Assembly (NCBI GenBank): GCA_947444195.1
Contig: CANEZL010000015.1
Location: 36,262-100,261 of the forward strand
Reading direction: 5' to 3'
DNA length: 64,000 nt
Origin: Methylobacteriaceae bacterium
Lineage (GTDB): Bacteria > Pseudomonadota > Alphaproteobacteria > Rhizobiales > Beijerinckiaceae
The position numbers and the translations under genes are program-made. The notes beneath the pieces were generated by a model. It searched no databases and was not told the origin of the DNA. It saw only the letters and a program-made list of their open reading frames with translations. Shown here one piece after another: positions 37,521 to 46,904 of the stretch; position 1 is the first letter of the stretch, and every line of letters begins with the position of its first letter.

Positions 37521-39347
37521 CTACTCCACCGTCACGGACTTGGCGAGGTTCCTCGGCTGGTCGACGTCCTTCCCCATGAAGACGGCGGTGTGGTAGGCGA
37601 GTTGCTGCACCGGCACCGCGTAGACGATGGGTGCCACCACCGGGTCGAGATCGGGCATGGTGACGGTGGCCAGCGTATCGAGCCCGTGCTCGGCCGCGCC
37701 CTTGGCGTCGCCGATCAGCACGATGCGCCCGCCGCGGGCGGCGACCTCCTGCATGTTCGACACCGTCTTCTCGAAGACCGCGTCGTGGGGGGCGATCACG
37801 ATCACCGGCACGCTCTCGTCGATGAGGGCGATGGGGCCGTGCTTCAGTTCGCCCGCCGCATAACCTTCCGCGTGGATGTAGCTGATTTCCTTGAGCTTCA
37901 GGGCCCCTTCCAGCGCCATCGGATAGGAGGTGCCCCGCCCCAGATAGAGCACGTCGCGCGCCTTCGAGACCTCGCGGGCGAGCCCCTCGATCTCGGCCTC
38001 CCGCGTCAGCGCCTCGGCCATCAGGCCCGGCACGGTGATGAGCGCGTCGATGAGCGCGCGCTCGCGCTCGGCCGAGAGCACGCCCCGGGCCCGGCCCGCA
38101 TGGAGGGCGAGGCAGAGCAGCACCGTGAGCTGGCAGGAGAAGGCCTTGGTGGAGGCCACCCCGATCTCGGGGCCGGCGAGCGTCGGCAGCACGGCCGAGG
38201 ATTCCCGCGCGATCGTCGAGGTCGGCACGTTGACCACGGCCAGCGTGTGCTGCCCCTGCGCCTTGGCGTAGCGCAGCGAGGCCAGGGTGTCGGCGGTCTC
38301 GCCCGATTGCGAGATCACGAGGGTGAGCCCGTCCCGCTCCAGGGGCGCCTCGCGGTAGCGCGTCTCCGAGGCCACGTCGATGTCGACGGGCAGCCGCGCC
38401 AGGCTCTCGAACCAGTAGCGGGCGACGAGCCCGGCATAGTAGGCGGTGCCGCAGGCGGTGATCGAGAGCCGCGAGAGCGCGGCGAAATCGAAGGGCAGGC
38501 CCTCGGGCAGCGCCACCCGGCCGGCCGCCATGTCGACGTAGTGGCTGAGCGTGCGGCCGACCACCTCCGGCTGCTCGTGGATCTCCTTGGCCATGAAGTG
38601 GCGGTGGTTGCCCTTGTCGATCCGGTAGGCCTGGGTGGCGATCTTCTGGCGCGGGCGCTCCACCACGGCGCCGTCCGCGTCGCGGATCTCGGCCCCGTCC
38701 CGGGTCAGGATCGCCCAGTCGCCCTCCTCCAGATAGGTGAGCGCGTCGGTGAAGGGGGCGAGCGCCAGCGCGTCGGAGCCGAGATAGGTCTCGCCCTCGC
38801 CGAAGCCGATGGCCAGCGGCGCGCCGTGGCGGGCGCCGATCAGCAGGCCGTCCTCGCCCGCGAAGACGAAGCCCAGGGCGAAGGCGCCGCGCAGGCGCGG
38901 CAGGCACGCCGCCACGGCGTCCACCGGCCCGAGGCCCCCGTCCATGGCGTGGCTGACGAGCTGGGCCACCACCTCGGTGTCGGTCTCGCTCTCGAAGCGG
39001 ATGCCGGTGGCCTCCAGTTCCTGCTTCAGCTCGCGGAAATTCTCGATGATGCCGTTATGGACCACGGCGAGCCGCGCCGTGGCGTGGGGGTGGGCGTTGG
39101 TCTCGTTGGGGCGCCCGTGCGTGGCCCAGCGGGTATGGCCGATGCCGGTGGCGCCGGCGAGGGGCTCCTCCGCGAGCCGCGCCTGGAGGTTGGCGAGCTT
39201 GCCCTCCGCGCGCCGCCGGGCCAGCCGGCCCCCTTCCAGGGTGGCGATGCCGGCCGAATCGTAGCCGCGGTACTCGAGCCGCCGCAGCGCCTCGATCAGC
39301 TGGTCCGCCACCGCGTCGCGCCCGACGATGCCTACGATGCCGCACAT
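37521..39347 (-). CDS. glmS: Glutamine-fructose-6-phosphate aminotransferase
   Basis: GlmS makes glucosamine-6-phosphate, the first step towards UDP-GlcNAc for peptidoglycan and lipopolysaccharide. The 608-residue protein begins with the processed Cys nucleophile (MCGIVGIVGRD). It has the glutaminase loop IGHTRWATHGRPNETNAHPH, two SIS isomerase domains (ITACGTAYYAGLVARYWFE and VLYLGRGTSYPMALEGALKL), and the invariant C-terminal DQPRNLAKSVTVE with the catalytic Lys. Length equals that of E. coli GlmS. glmU lies upstream on the same strand with 262 nt between them, a gap that includes a small hairpin. No glmS ribozyme is expected or seen. Confidence 0.97.
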   Translation of the reverse strand: MCGIVGIVGRDAVADQLIEALRRLEYRGYDSAGIATLEGGRLARRRAEGKLANLQARLAEEPLAGATGIGHTRWATHGRPNETNAHPHATARLAVVHNGIIENFRELKQELEATGIRFESETDTEVVAQLVSHAMDGGLGPVDAVAACLPRLRGAFALGFVFAGEDGLLIGARHGAPLAIGFGEGETYLGSDALALAPFTDALTYLEEGDWAILTRDGAEIRDADGAVVERPRQKIATQAYRIDKGNHRHFMAKEIHEQPEVVGRTLSHYVDMAAGRVALPEGLPFDFAALSRLSITACGTAYYAGLVARYWFESLARLPVDIDVASETRYREAPLERDGLTLVISQSGETADTLASLRYAKAQGQHTLAVVNVPTSTIARESSAVLPTLAGPEIGVASTKAFSCQLTVLLCLALHAGRARGVLSAERERALIDALITVPGLMAEALTREAEIEGLAREVSKARDVLYLGRGTSYPMALEGALKLKEISYIHAEGYAAGELKHGPIALIDESVPVIVIAPHDAVFEKTVSNMQEVAARGGRIVLIGDAKGAAEHGLDTLATVTMPDLDPVVAPIVYAVPVQQLAYHTAVFMGKDVDQPRNLAKSVTVE

Positions 39348-39462
39348 GAAGCGCGCCCTCTCCAAGATCCTGACGCAGCACACGAGGCATCCGCCCGGAT
39401 GCCCGGTGGAGACACCTGCCGCCGCCGTGACGGGCCGACCGCAAGAGCCGGGCCGCCGCACC

Positions 39463-39482
39463 GCGGGGCCGCAAAGCCCCGC
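39463..39482 (-). terminator. Small hairpin between glmU and glmS
   Basis: GCGGGGC-CGCAAA-GCCCCGC, a perfect 7-bp stem in the 262-nt spacer. It has no U tract on either strand. It could be a processing or attenuation site; evidence is limited to the fold. Confidence 0.35.
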
Positions 39483-39609
39483 TTGTACCGGAACGGGACG
39501 GCCCGGGACCAGCCCCCGTGAGCGCAGCGCTCCGATACGGCCGCAAGGCTCGCGCTTCCGCCTCAACAAAGGCTTGAGGCGATCGGCGCAAGGCTCTGGC
39601 GTGGTTAAT

Positions 39610-40980
39610 TCATTTCTGCTTCGCGGCCTTGGCGGCCGCGAGCTCCGCCCGCTTCGTCTCCGCCCAGCCCGGCTTCACCGCCTGCCGGCCGCGGGCGACG
39701 GCGAGGGCGCCGTCGGGCACGTCGTCGGTGATCACCGAGCCCGAGGCGACGTAGGCGCCCGCCCCCACCGTGACCGGCGCGACGAGGGCCGAGTTCGAGC
39801 CGATGAAGGCGCCCGCCCCGATCGTAGTGCGGTGCTTGGAGACGCCGTCGTAGTTGCAGGTGATGGTGCCCGCGCCGATATTGGCCTTCGCCCCGATCTC
39901 GGCATCGCCCAGATAGGTCAGGTGGGAGGCCTTGGCGCCGGGTCCGAGGCGGGCGTTCTTCATCTCGACGAAGTTGCCGATCGCCGCGCCCGCCTCCAGC
40001 ACCGCCCCCCCGCGCAGGCGCACGAACGGCCCGATGGCGACGCCGGGCTCCAGCCGCACGTCCCTGAGATGGGCGAAGGCGTGGACGACGCAGCCTTCGG
40101 CCACGGTCACATTGGGGCCGAACACCACATGAGGTTCCACGAGAACGTCCCGGCCCAACACCGTGTCATGGCTGAGGAAAACCGTCTCGGGCGCGACGAG
40201 CGTGGCCCCGTTCAGCATAGCCGCGCGCCGCAGCCGGCCCTGGATCACCGCCTCGGCCTGGCTCAGCTGCACGCGGTCGTTGACCCCTTGCGCCTCCGCC
40301 TCGTCCACCGGCACCACCGCGACGGCGAGCCCGTCCGCCACCGCGAGCGCCACCGCGTCCGGCAGGTAGTACTCGCCCGCCGCGTTGTCGTTGCCGATGC
40401 GGGTGAGCAGCGCCAGGGCGTGGGACCCCGAGAGCGCCATCAGCCCGGCATTGCACAGGCGCACCCGGCGCTCCTCCGCGCTCGCGTCCTTCTCCTCGCG
40501 GATCGCCACCACGCGGCCCTCCGCGGTGAGGACGCGGCCGTAGCCCGCCGGGTTCTCGCTCTCGAAGGCCAGCACCGCCACCGCCGCGCCCGCGGCCAGC
40601 GGCGCGCGCAGCCGCGCCAGGGTCTCACCGGTGATGAGCGGGGTGTCGCCGAAGGCCACGACCACGTCGTCCCCGCTCTCCAGCAGGGCGCGGGCGGTGA
40701 GCACGGCGTGCGCGGTGCCGAGGCGCTCGGCCTGCCCGAACACCTCCGCCCCCGGCGCCTCCCGCGCGATCTCGGCGGCGACGTCGGCGCGGCCGGGCTC
40801 GGCCACCACCGCGATCCGGTCGGCGCCCGCTGACCGCGCCGCGGCGAGGACGTGGCCGAGCATGGAGCGCCCCGCGATCCCGTGCAGCACCTTGGGCAGG
40901 GCCGAGCGCATGCGCGTGCCCTTGCCCGCCGCCAGCACGATCGCCGTCAGGCTGCGTCGGCTCTCCTCGGCTCGGCTCAT
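39610..40980 (-). CDS. glmU: Bifunctional UDP-GlcNAc pyrophosphorylase / glucosamine-1-P acetyltransferase
   Basis: GlmU carries out the last two steps to UDP-GlcNAc. The 456-residue product has the uridyltransferase signature LAAGKGTRMRSALPKVLHGI (about 17-36), FGDTPLITGETL, GYGRVL and NAGLMALSG. These are followed by a left-handed beta-helix of hexapeptide repeats with the acetyltransferase motif EMKNARLGPGAKASHLTYLG and NIGAGTITCNYDG. ATG 40980 gives standard length. It diverges from the glucan biosynthesis gene; glmS is downstream, so the two UDP-GlcNAc genes are neighbours. Confidence 0.96.
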   Translation of the reverse strand: MSRAEESRRSLTAIVLAAGKGTRMRSALPKVLHGIAGRSMLGHVLAAARSAGADRIAVVAEPGRADVAAEIAREAPGAEVFGQAERLGTAHAVLTARALLESGDDVVVAFGDTPLITGETLARLRAPLAAGAAVAVLAFESENPAGYGRVLTAEGRVVAIREEKDASAEERRVRLCNAGLMALSGSHALALLTRIGNDNAAGEYYLPDAVALAVADGLAVAVVPVDEAEAQGVNDRVQLSQAEAVIQGRLRRAAMLNGATLVAPETVFLSHDTVLGRDVLVEPHVVFGPNVTVAEGCVVHAFAHLRDVRLEPGVAIGPFVRLRGGAVLEAGAAIGNFVEMKNARLGPGAKASHLTYLGDAEIGAKANIGAGTITCNYDGVSKHRTTIGAGAFIGSNSALVAPVTVGAGAYVASGSVITDDVPDGALAVARGRQAVKPGWAETKRAELAAAKAAKQK

Positions 40981-41185
40981 CCCGCTCGTCCCCACGATCC
41001 TGCCGGCGCGCCCGCCGAAGCGCCGCCCGCCCCGGCCTCGCCCGTCCGCCGCCCGGCGGGCCCGTCCCGCGCGACGGATGAGGCCTTCGGGCCCCGCGTG
41101 CAAGTCCCGGCCCCGCTCGAGGGCCGCGATTCCGATCGCGGATCCGGCCCGCATGGCGTCCTTAACGGCCGGTTCAGGGAGGGAC

Positions 41186-42784
41186 ATGGTAAAGGAGCGC
41201 CGGAACTCCTCCCGCGAAAGGTCCGCCACCCTGCCGAGCGACGCTCCCACCCCCGGCGCCACCGGATTCCGGGCGCCGACCCGCCGCGCCGTGATGGCGG
41301 GCCTCGGCGCCGGCCTCGTCGCGGGCGGCCGCGCCGCCGCGGCCGAGGCGCTGCCGGAGGCCGGCGCGCCCTTCGACCGGGACGGCCTGATCGCGCTGGC
41401 CCGCGCCCGGGCGGGCGCGCCCTACGCGGCGCCCCGCAGCGACGATCTGCCGGCGCTGCTGCGCAATCTCGGCCGCGAGGCGTACGCGGCGATCCGCACC
41501 GCCCCCGGCCGGGCGATCTGGGAGGGCGAGGGGCTCGGCTTCACCCTGGAGCCGCTCCTGCGCGGCTCGATCTACGCCGATCCGGTGCAGATCTTCCTGG
41601 TGGAGGGGGGCCGCGTGCAGCCCCTGCCCTACGCCCGCGACCGCTTCCAGGCGGACGGCCTCGCCCTGCCCGACCTGCCGCCGGAGGCGGGCTATTCCGG
41701 CCTGCGGGTGCGCGCCCGCGCGGAGGGGCCCGACCTGTTCGAGGCCGCCCTGTTCCAGGGGGCCTCCTTCTTCCGGATGATGGCGCGCGGCCAGCGCTTC
41801 GGCGTCACCGCCCGCGCCCTCACCCTGCGCCCGGCCGATGCGCGGGGCGAGGAATTCCCCCTGTTCCGCGCCCTGTTCGCGGAGCGGCCGGGGGCGGACG
41901 GCGTCCTCGTCCTGCACGCCCTGATCGAATCGGCCTCGGCGGTGGCGGCCCTGCGCTTCGCCCTGCGGCCGGGGGAGCGCGACACGGTCTGCGACGTGGA
42001 GGCCGCGCTCTTCGCCCGCCAGACCCTCGACCATCTCGGCCTCGGCGGCTGCCAGGCGAGCTACCTGTTCGGCCCCCTCGACCGGCGCAACGTGGACGAT
42101 GCCCGCGCGGCGGTGCACGCCACCGACGGGCTCGCGATCCTGAACGGCGCGGGCGAGGCGATCTGGCGCCCGGTCCACAACCCGGACACCCTGCAGATCG
42201 CGGCCTTCGTGGACGAGAACCCGAAGGGGTTCGGCCTGATGCAGCGGGCCCGCGATTTCGGCGACTACGAGGACGACGCCCAGCGCTGGGAGTGCCGGCC
42301 CTCCCTCTGGCTGGCCCCGCGCGACGGCTGGGGGCCCGGCGCGGTGACGCTCCTTGAGATCCCGAGCGATTCCGAGTTCAACGAGAACATCCTCACCTAC
42401 TGGCGCCCGAAGGAGGCGCTGGCGGCCGGGGCCGAGCTGCGCTTCGCCTATCGCCAGCACTGGTCCTGGGACCGGCCCGAGCCGCCGCCGCTGGCCCGCG
42501 TCACCGGGAGCCGGGGCGGGCGCGGCAGCGCCGGCTCCCGCCGCCTGTTCCTCGTGGACTTCGCCGGGGAGGAGCTCGCCGGCTCGGGCGGCATCGACGT
42601 CGCCCTCTCGGTCGCGCCCGGCACCGTCACCCGCCAGCAGCTCGTGAGCGATCCCGCCGCCCGGACCGCGCGCGTGCTCTTCGAGCTCGATCCCGGCAGC
42701 GAGCGGGCGAGCGAGCTGCGCCTGTCCCTGCGCCGGGGCGGCCGGCCGGTGAGCGAGACCTGGCTGTACCGCTGGACGCCGTAG
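41186..42784 (+). CDS. Periplasmic glucan biosynthesis protein (OpgG/OpgD/MdoG family)
   Basis: OpgG/OpgD proteins are needed for the branched osmoregulated periplasmic glucans. The 532-residue product has a Tat-like signal (TRRAVMAGLGAGLVAGGRAA, about 32-51), then the MdoG fold: LLRNLGREAYAAIRTAPGRA, WEGEGLGFTLEPLLRGSIYA, VQIFLVEGGRV, SSAVAAL-type middle segments, ASYLFGPLDRRNVDD, FVDENPKGFGLMQRARDF and the C-terminal LYRWTP. The twin Arg suggests OpgD-type export. ATG 41186 follows GGAGGG. It diverges from glmU. No opgH glycosyltransferase lies beside it here. Confidence 0.88.
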   Translation: MVKERRNSSRERSATLPSDAPTPGATGFRAPTRRAVMAGLGAGLVAGGRAAAAEALPEAGAPFDRDGLIALARARAGAPYAAPRSDDLPALLRNLGREAYAAIRTAPGRAIWEGEGLGFTLEPLLRGSIYADPVQIFLVEGGRVQPLPYARDRFQADGLALPDLPPEAGYSGLRVRARAEGPDLFEAALFQGASFFRMMARGQRFGVTARALTLRPADARGEEFPLFRALFAERPGADGVLVLHALIESASAVAALRFALRPGERDTVCDVEAALFARQTLDHLGLGGCQASYLFGPLDRRNVDDARAAVHATDGLAILNGAGEAIWRPVHNPDTLQIAAFVDENPKGFGLMQRARDFGDYEDDAQRWECRPSLWLAPRDGWGPGAVTLLEIPSDSEFNENILTYWRPKEALAAGAELRFAYRQHWSWDRPEPPPLARVTGSRGGRGSAGSRRLFLVDFAGEELAGSGGIDVALSVAPGTVTRQQLVSDPAARTARVLFELDPGSERASELRLSLRRGGRPVSETWLYRWTP

Positions 42785-42909
42785 CCGGCTGGGCCCCCAC
42801 TCTCGGCCGGTGGAGAAGCCGATTCTCAAGCTCCTCCCCGCAGATGGCAGCGGTGCGGTCCGTCGATGCGGTCAATGGTGCTCTTATCGATCGTATGCAG
42901 GAAGGTCGT

Positions 42910-43464
42910 TCAGCCGTCGAGAAGCTGAGCGAGGACGAGAATGACAGTCGCGACCCCGTTATTGATGGCGTGGGTCAACGCAGTGCCCCAGAATGCTCGA
43001 TCAGGATCGAGTCGTTGGCGAAAAGCGACATACTGATAAGCCATGATCATGAACGCGCCCATGGCCGTCACGGGCAACCAGCCCTTCCCGGGGGCGTGCG
43101 CCAGAGATGCCAGAACGGCAGCGACGAGTACGAAGCCTGTCAGCCTGAGACAAGGCCAAGTCAATTTGTAAACGATGACCAAACATAGGGTTTCCAATAT
43201 CGGCGCCAGTAACACGTTTCCGATAAGCATTCGTGCGATGCTGCGGTCGTAATCTGTCTCCAGGTTTTCATTCAGCCCTGGAAAGGCTATTGTGAGCGCC
43301 GTTTGCAGGATAAATCCGTAAAAGATCATGAAAAATCCAATGCGTATGGATTTTTTTATCCAGTGCGGATCTGGCTGGACCAGACGGAGAGCCCATTTGT
43401 TGAAACGATCTATCGCTCGATCGAGACGATGGATGAATGATTGACCTTCGGTCATGGGCCGCAT
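42910..43464 (-). CDS. CPBP-like membrane protein (CAAX protease superfamily)
   Basis: A 184-residue protein with about five membrane helices. It resembles the CPBP/Abi intramembrane protease superfamily: NVLLAPILETLCL (about 84-96) would carry the first motif, although the usual Glu-Glu pair is a single Glu; ASLAHAPGKGW (about 118-128) matches the FxxxH-type motif; and ALTHAINNGVATVILVLAQ (about 160-178) carries the last His and Asn. Members process prenylated peptides or protect against bacteriocins. The DNA is clearly less GC-rich than the genes on either side, suggesting acquisition. It is flanked by the glucan gene and the cyclase gene. Activity is uncertain because of the single Glu. 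Confidence 0.55.
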   Translation of the reverse strand: MRPMTEGQSFIHRLDRAIDRFNKWALRLVQPDPHWIKKSIRIGFFMIFYGFILQTALTIAFPGLNENLETDYDRSIARMLIGNVLLAPILETLCLVIVYKLTWPCLRLTGFVLVAAVLASLAHAPGKGWLPVTAMGAFMIMAYQYVAFRQRLDPDRAFWGTALTHAINNGVATVILVLAQLLDG

Positions 43465-43571
43465 CGACGGTTAGGCTGGTCTCGAACGGGGCGATCGACG
43501 TGCATCAGGCGTCGGGTTCGTGAAAAGTCCGGACCCTGTCGCTGGGAGCGGAGGCCGGCCTTACCGCTCCT

Positions 43572-44816
43572 TTAGGACAGCCCGCCCTCGCCCACCGCGT
43601 AGAGGGCCGGATGGCCGCCATCGTCCACGGGCGCGAGCGCCACGCCCTGGGGCAGGATCGGCCCCAGGAGCCGCAGGAAGTCCTCGGAGGCCGCCACGTC
43701 GCGGCCGGCGGCCTTGGTGCGGGCCTCGATCCGGGCCAGCGTGTTCATGGCGGGCCCGAGCACGGTGTACTCGGCCCGCGCCCCGTCGTCGAAGACGCCG
43801 ATCAGCAACTCGCCCGCGTGCAGGGCCACCGCCACCGCGAGGGGAAACTGGCCCCGCGCCGTCCGGGCCCGGTTCAGGAGGGCGAGCCGGGTGCGGATGG
43901 CGCGGGCGCAGGCGAGCGCGCCTTGCGCCTGCGCGTCGGGCGCGCCCACCACGAACTGGGCGAGCACCGCGTCGCCCACATACTTGTCGACGAGCCCGCC
44001 ATGCGCGGAGACCGCCCCCTGCGCCAGCGCCCGGAAGGCCAGCAGCGCCTCCACCATCGCCTCCGGGGCGTGCTCGCGGCTGAGGCGCGAGAAGCTGCGG
44101 ATGTCGAGGACCATCAGGCAGGCGTGGCGCCGCCGCACGGTGCCGAGGCCCCCCTCGCGGGCGAGGTCGTCGGCCACGTCCTCCGGCACGAAGCGGGCGA
44201 GCAGGGTGCGCTGGTGCTCCAGGCGCAGGCCCTCGGTCACCGCCGCCCGCAGGCGCGCGACGCCGTCGATCACCACGAGGCTCGCCACCGCGAAGGTGAG
44301 CAGGCCCGGCACCTGCTCGGCGAGGTCGACATGGGGGCCGAGGAAGCCCGCGGGGTTCAGGGCGGCCAGGAGCAGCGCGCCCCCCCAGGCGAGGGAGACG
44401 AGGCCCGCGTAGAACGCCGTGTGCCGGACCCGGGCGGAGAGCGCCGTCTGCAGCAGCAGCAGGAAGGCGGGCAGGTGGCTCACCACGTCGGCGGCCCCGC
44501 CCTGCACGTCCGCGCCGGCCACGAGGTGCTCGACCACGACGTAGGCGGCGAGCCCCGCGTTCAGCAGCGTGCCCGCCCAGGCGTAGCTCTCCGCCCGCCG
44601 GCCCCCGCCCCGCTCGGCCAGGGCGAACCAGACGGAGCTGCCGGCGTAGAGGGAGAGGATGATCCAGTGGCTGAGGTCGTGCAGCGAGCCGTCATAGGCC
44701 TGTGCCGTCATCAGCAGCACGAGCACGATGACGGCGCGCAGGGCCAGGAGGCGCCCGCCGTTGGCGGACCGCATCAGCCGCCGTGCGGCGCGGGCGTGCT
44801 GCCGCGCGTCGGGCAT
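43572..44816 (-). CDS. Membrane-bound class III adenylate/guanylate cyclase
   Basis: A nucleotide cyclase anchored in the inner membrane. Of 414 residues, about 20-190 form six helices (MASE2/TM6-like sensor), and 215-405 form a class III catalytic domain. Metal-binding Asp residues are in [12 protein letters not shown] and [13 protein letters not shown]; substrate-contact positions are Lys in the second of these and Glu in [14 protein letters not shown] (an Asp in many adenylate cyclases); the transition-state Asn and Arg are in MNTLARIE. The Lys and Glu-Thr pattern suggests ATP, so cAMP is the likely product, but not surely. It ends 17 nt before hflX on the same strand. Confidence 0.85.
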   Translation of the reverse strand: MPDARQHARAARRLMRSANGGRLLALRAVIVLVLLMTAQAYDGSLHDLSHWIILSLYAGSSVWFALAERGGGRRAESYAWAGTLLNAGLAAYVVVEHLVAGADVQGGAADVVSHLPAFLLLLQTALSARVRHTAFYAGLVSLAWGGALLLAALNPAGFLGPHVDLAEQVPGLLTFAVASLVVIDGVARLRAAVTEGLRLEHQRTLLARFVPEDVADDLAREGGLGTVRRRHACLMVLDIRSFSRLSREHAPEAMVEALLAFRALAQGAVSAHGGLVDKYVGDAVLAQFVVGAPDAQAQGALACARAIRTRLALLNRARTARGQFPLAVAVALHAGELLIGVFDDGARAEYTVLGPAMNTLARIEARTKAAGRDVAASEDFLRLLGPILPQGVALAPVDDGGHPALYAVGEGGLS

Positions 44817-44833
44817 GGATCCGGACCCGGGGC

Positions 44834-46252
44834 CTACTCGGCCCGGGTCAGCCGCCGGGCCGCGCCGAACCGGTTGAGGAAGCGCGGCTCCTTCTCGGGG
44901 GCGATGCGCACGGCCAGATGCAGGGTGCCGCCCTCCTCCATGCGCCGGTCGAGCACCTCGGCGTTCTCGTAGAGCCAGTTGAGGGCCGCCCCGTCCTCGG
45001 GCGGCAGCACCACCGCGAAGGTCGAGCGGGTGCGCGCGATGCGGGCCTCGATGCGGCTCGCCAGCGCGGCGAGCCCCTCGCCGGTGAGCGCCGAGACGAG
45101 GACGGGGGCGTTGCTGTCGCGGTCGTTGCGGATCGCCCCGCCGCCCTTCTCGCCGCCTTTGCGGCTGAGGTTGAGCAGCCGCGTGCGCTCGGCCTCGTCC
45201 AGCAGGTCGGCCTTGTTCCAGACCTCGATGACGCGCTCGGGGGCGTCGTCGACCCCGAGCTCGCGCAGGACCGCGCCGACATCCTCGGCCTGCGCCTCGG
45301 TGTCGCCGTGGGAGACGTCGCGGACATGGAGCAGGATGTCGGCCTCGATCACGTCCTCCAGGGTCGCCCGGAAGGCGGCGATCAGCGAGGTCGGCAGGTC
45401 GGAGATGAAGCCCACCGTGTCGGAGAGGATCACGGTCTCCCCGTGGGGCAGCTTGGTGGCCCGCGCCGTGGGGTCGAGGGTGGCGAACAGCATGTCCTGC
45501 GCCACCACCTGCGCCTTGGTGAGCGCGTTGAACAGGGTCGACTTGCCCGCGTTCGTGTAGCCGACGAGCGCCACGATCGGGTAGGGCACCCGCGCCCGGC
45601 TCTGCCGGTGCAGGCCGCGGGTGCGGGTGACCGCGTCGAGGTCGCGCTCGATCCGGGTCATGCGCTCCTGGATCATGCGCCGGTCGGCCTCGATCTGGGT
45701 CTCGCCGGGGCCGCCGAGGAAGCCGAAGCCGCCGCGCTGGCGCTCCAGGTGCGTCCAGGAGCGCACGAGCCGCGACTTCTGGTAGGCGAGATGGGCGTGC
45801 TCGACCTGAAGGGTTCCTTCCCGTGTCGAGGCGCGGCGCCCGAAGATCTCCAGGATCAGGCCGGTGCGGTCGATGACCTTGGCGCCCCACGCCTTCTCGA
45901 GGTTGCGCTGCTGCACGGGGGAGAGGGCGCAGTCCATCACCACGAGGCCGATCTCCTCGGCCCGGATCAGCCCGGCGATCTCCTCCACGCGGCCCTTGCC
46001 GAGATAGGTCGAGGGCCGGATCCTGGCCAAACTCACGCCGAGCGACTGGACCACGTCGAGCTCGATCGCGGCGGCGAGACCCACCGCCTCGTCGAGGCGC
46101 GCCTGCGTCGAGCGCGCGGGCAGATCGGTGCCGCCGGCGCTCCGCGCGAGGTAGGGGCCGACCACGAGGGTGTGGGTGGCGGCGGCGATCTCGCCCTCGG
46201 GCGCGGCCATCGCCTGGAGCCTTGCCTCGCCGGAGGTCAGCGTCTCGCTCAT
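44834..46252 (-). CDS. hflX: Ribosome-associated GTPase HflX
   Basis: HflX splits stalled ribosomes under stress. The 472-residue product has the N-terminal domain with [16 protein letters not shown] and the [20 protein letters not shown] linker, then [15 protein letters not shown], the GTPase P-loop [20 protein letters not shown] (about 214-233), DPTARATKL and [14 protein letters not shown] (G3), NKADLLDE (G4) and VSALTGEG (G5). ATG 46252 has AAAGG upstream. It lies downstream of hfq on the same strand, with 175 nt between, the classic alphaproteobacterial order. Confidence 0.96.
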   Translation of the reverse strand: MSETLTSGEARLQAMAAPEGEIAAATHTLVVGPYLARSAGGTDLPARSTQARLDEAVGLAAAIELDVVQSLGVSLARIRPSTYLGKGRVEEIAGLIRAEEIGLVVMDCALSPVQQRNLEKAWGAKVIDRTGLILEIFGRRASTREGTLQVEHAHLAYQKSRLVRSWTHLERQRGGFGFLGGPGETQIEADRRMIQERMTRIERDLDAVTRTRGLHRQSRARVPYPIVALVGYTNAGKSTLFNALTKAQVVAQDMLFATLDPTARATKLPHGETVILSDTVGFISDLPTSLIAAFRATLEDVIEADILLHVRDVSHGDTEAQAEDVGAVLRELGVDDAPERVIEVWNKADLLDEAERTRLLNLSRKGGEKGGGAIRNDRDSNAPVLVSALTGEGLAALASRIEARIARTRSTFAVVLPPEDGAALNWLYENAEVLDRRMEEGGTLHLAVRIAPEKEPRFLNRFGAARRLTRAE

Positions 46253-46427
46253 GAAGCCTTTCTTGCGCCCCTCTTGGGCGAGGGACGGTTCGGGATCTCG
46301 TCCTGCCCGAGAGAATGGGGTCCCGCCGCCCCGCGGCCAAGTCCCAAGGCCCAAGGTCAAGTCCCGCGGCCAAGTGGGGATCGCCCGGGCGGCGGATCCC
46401 GGTCGGGGCGGCGCCCGCCCGCCGCCC

Positions 46428-46682
46428 TCAGCCCTTGTCGGCCGCCGTCTCGTCCGGCTCGAAGAGCTGCACGGGGTGGCCGGGCATGATCGTCGAGATC
46501 GCGTGCTTGTAGACGAGCTGGGAATGCCCGTCACGCCGCAGGAGGACGCAGAAGTTGTCGAACCACGTCACCACGCCCTGCAGCTTCACGCCGTTGACGA
46601 GGAAGATCGTCAGCGGGATCTTGTTCTTGCGGACATGGTTGAGGAAGGTGTCCTGAAGGTTCTGTGCACGCTCGGCCGCCAT
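46428..46682 (-). CDS. hfq: RNA chaperone Hfq
   Basis: Hfq is the hexameric chaperone for small RNAs. The 84-residue product has the Sm1 motif ([20 protein letters not shown], about 12-31) and Sm2 (the AISTIMPG turn, about 61-68) with YKH at 58-60, the uridine-binding site. ATG 46682 is preceded by AAGGATC and an A-rich tract; this gives exactly the family length. ntrX is upstream and hflX downstream, as in Rhizobium and relatives. Confidence 0.96.
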   Translation of the reverse strand: MAAERAQNLQDTFLNHVRKNKIPLTIFLVNGVKLQGVVTWFDNFCVLLRRDGHSQLVYKHAISTIMPGHPVQLFEPDETAADKG

Positions 46683-46904
46683 TTTTTCTTGATCCTTTGT
46701 CGTCCAGGCTTCTTGGTCTTGTTGGGTCGTCCCGGTTGCCCGTTCCCGCATCCCGGACCCGCCTCGCCCGCGCGGCCCGGCATCCCGAGGGGTCAGTACA
46801 CGGCCAAAGCCGGCGCGGATGCAAGACCGAGGCCCCAGAGTCGCGTGACGAAACGGCCGCCGATACCAGCGTGTCCCGGGCCGCGCGGGGTCCTCGGAGG
46901 GCCC

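Noticed and set aside
37348..39609. glmS ribozyme upstream of glmS
   Set aside because: The 262-nt spacer shows only a short hairpin; the ribozyme is typical of Gram-positive bacteria.
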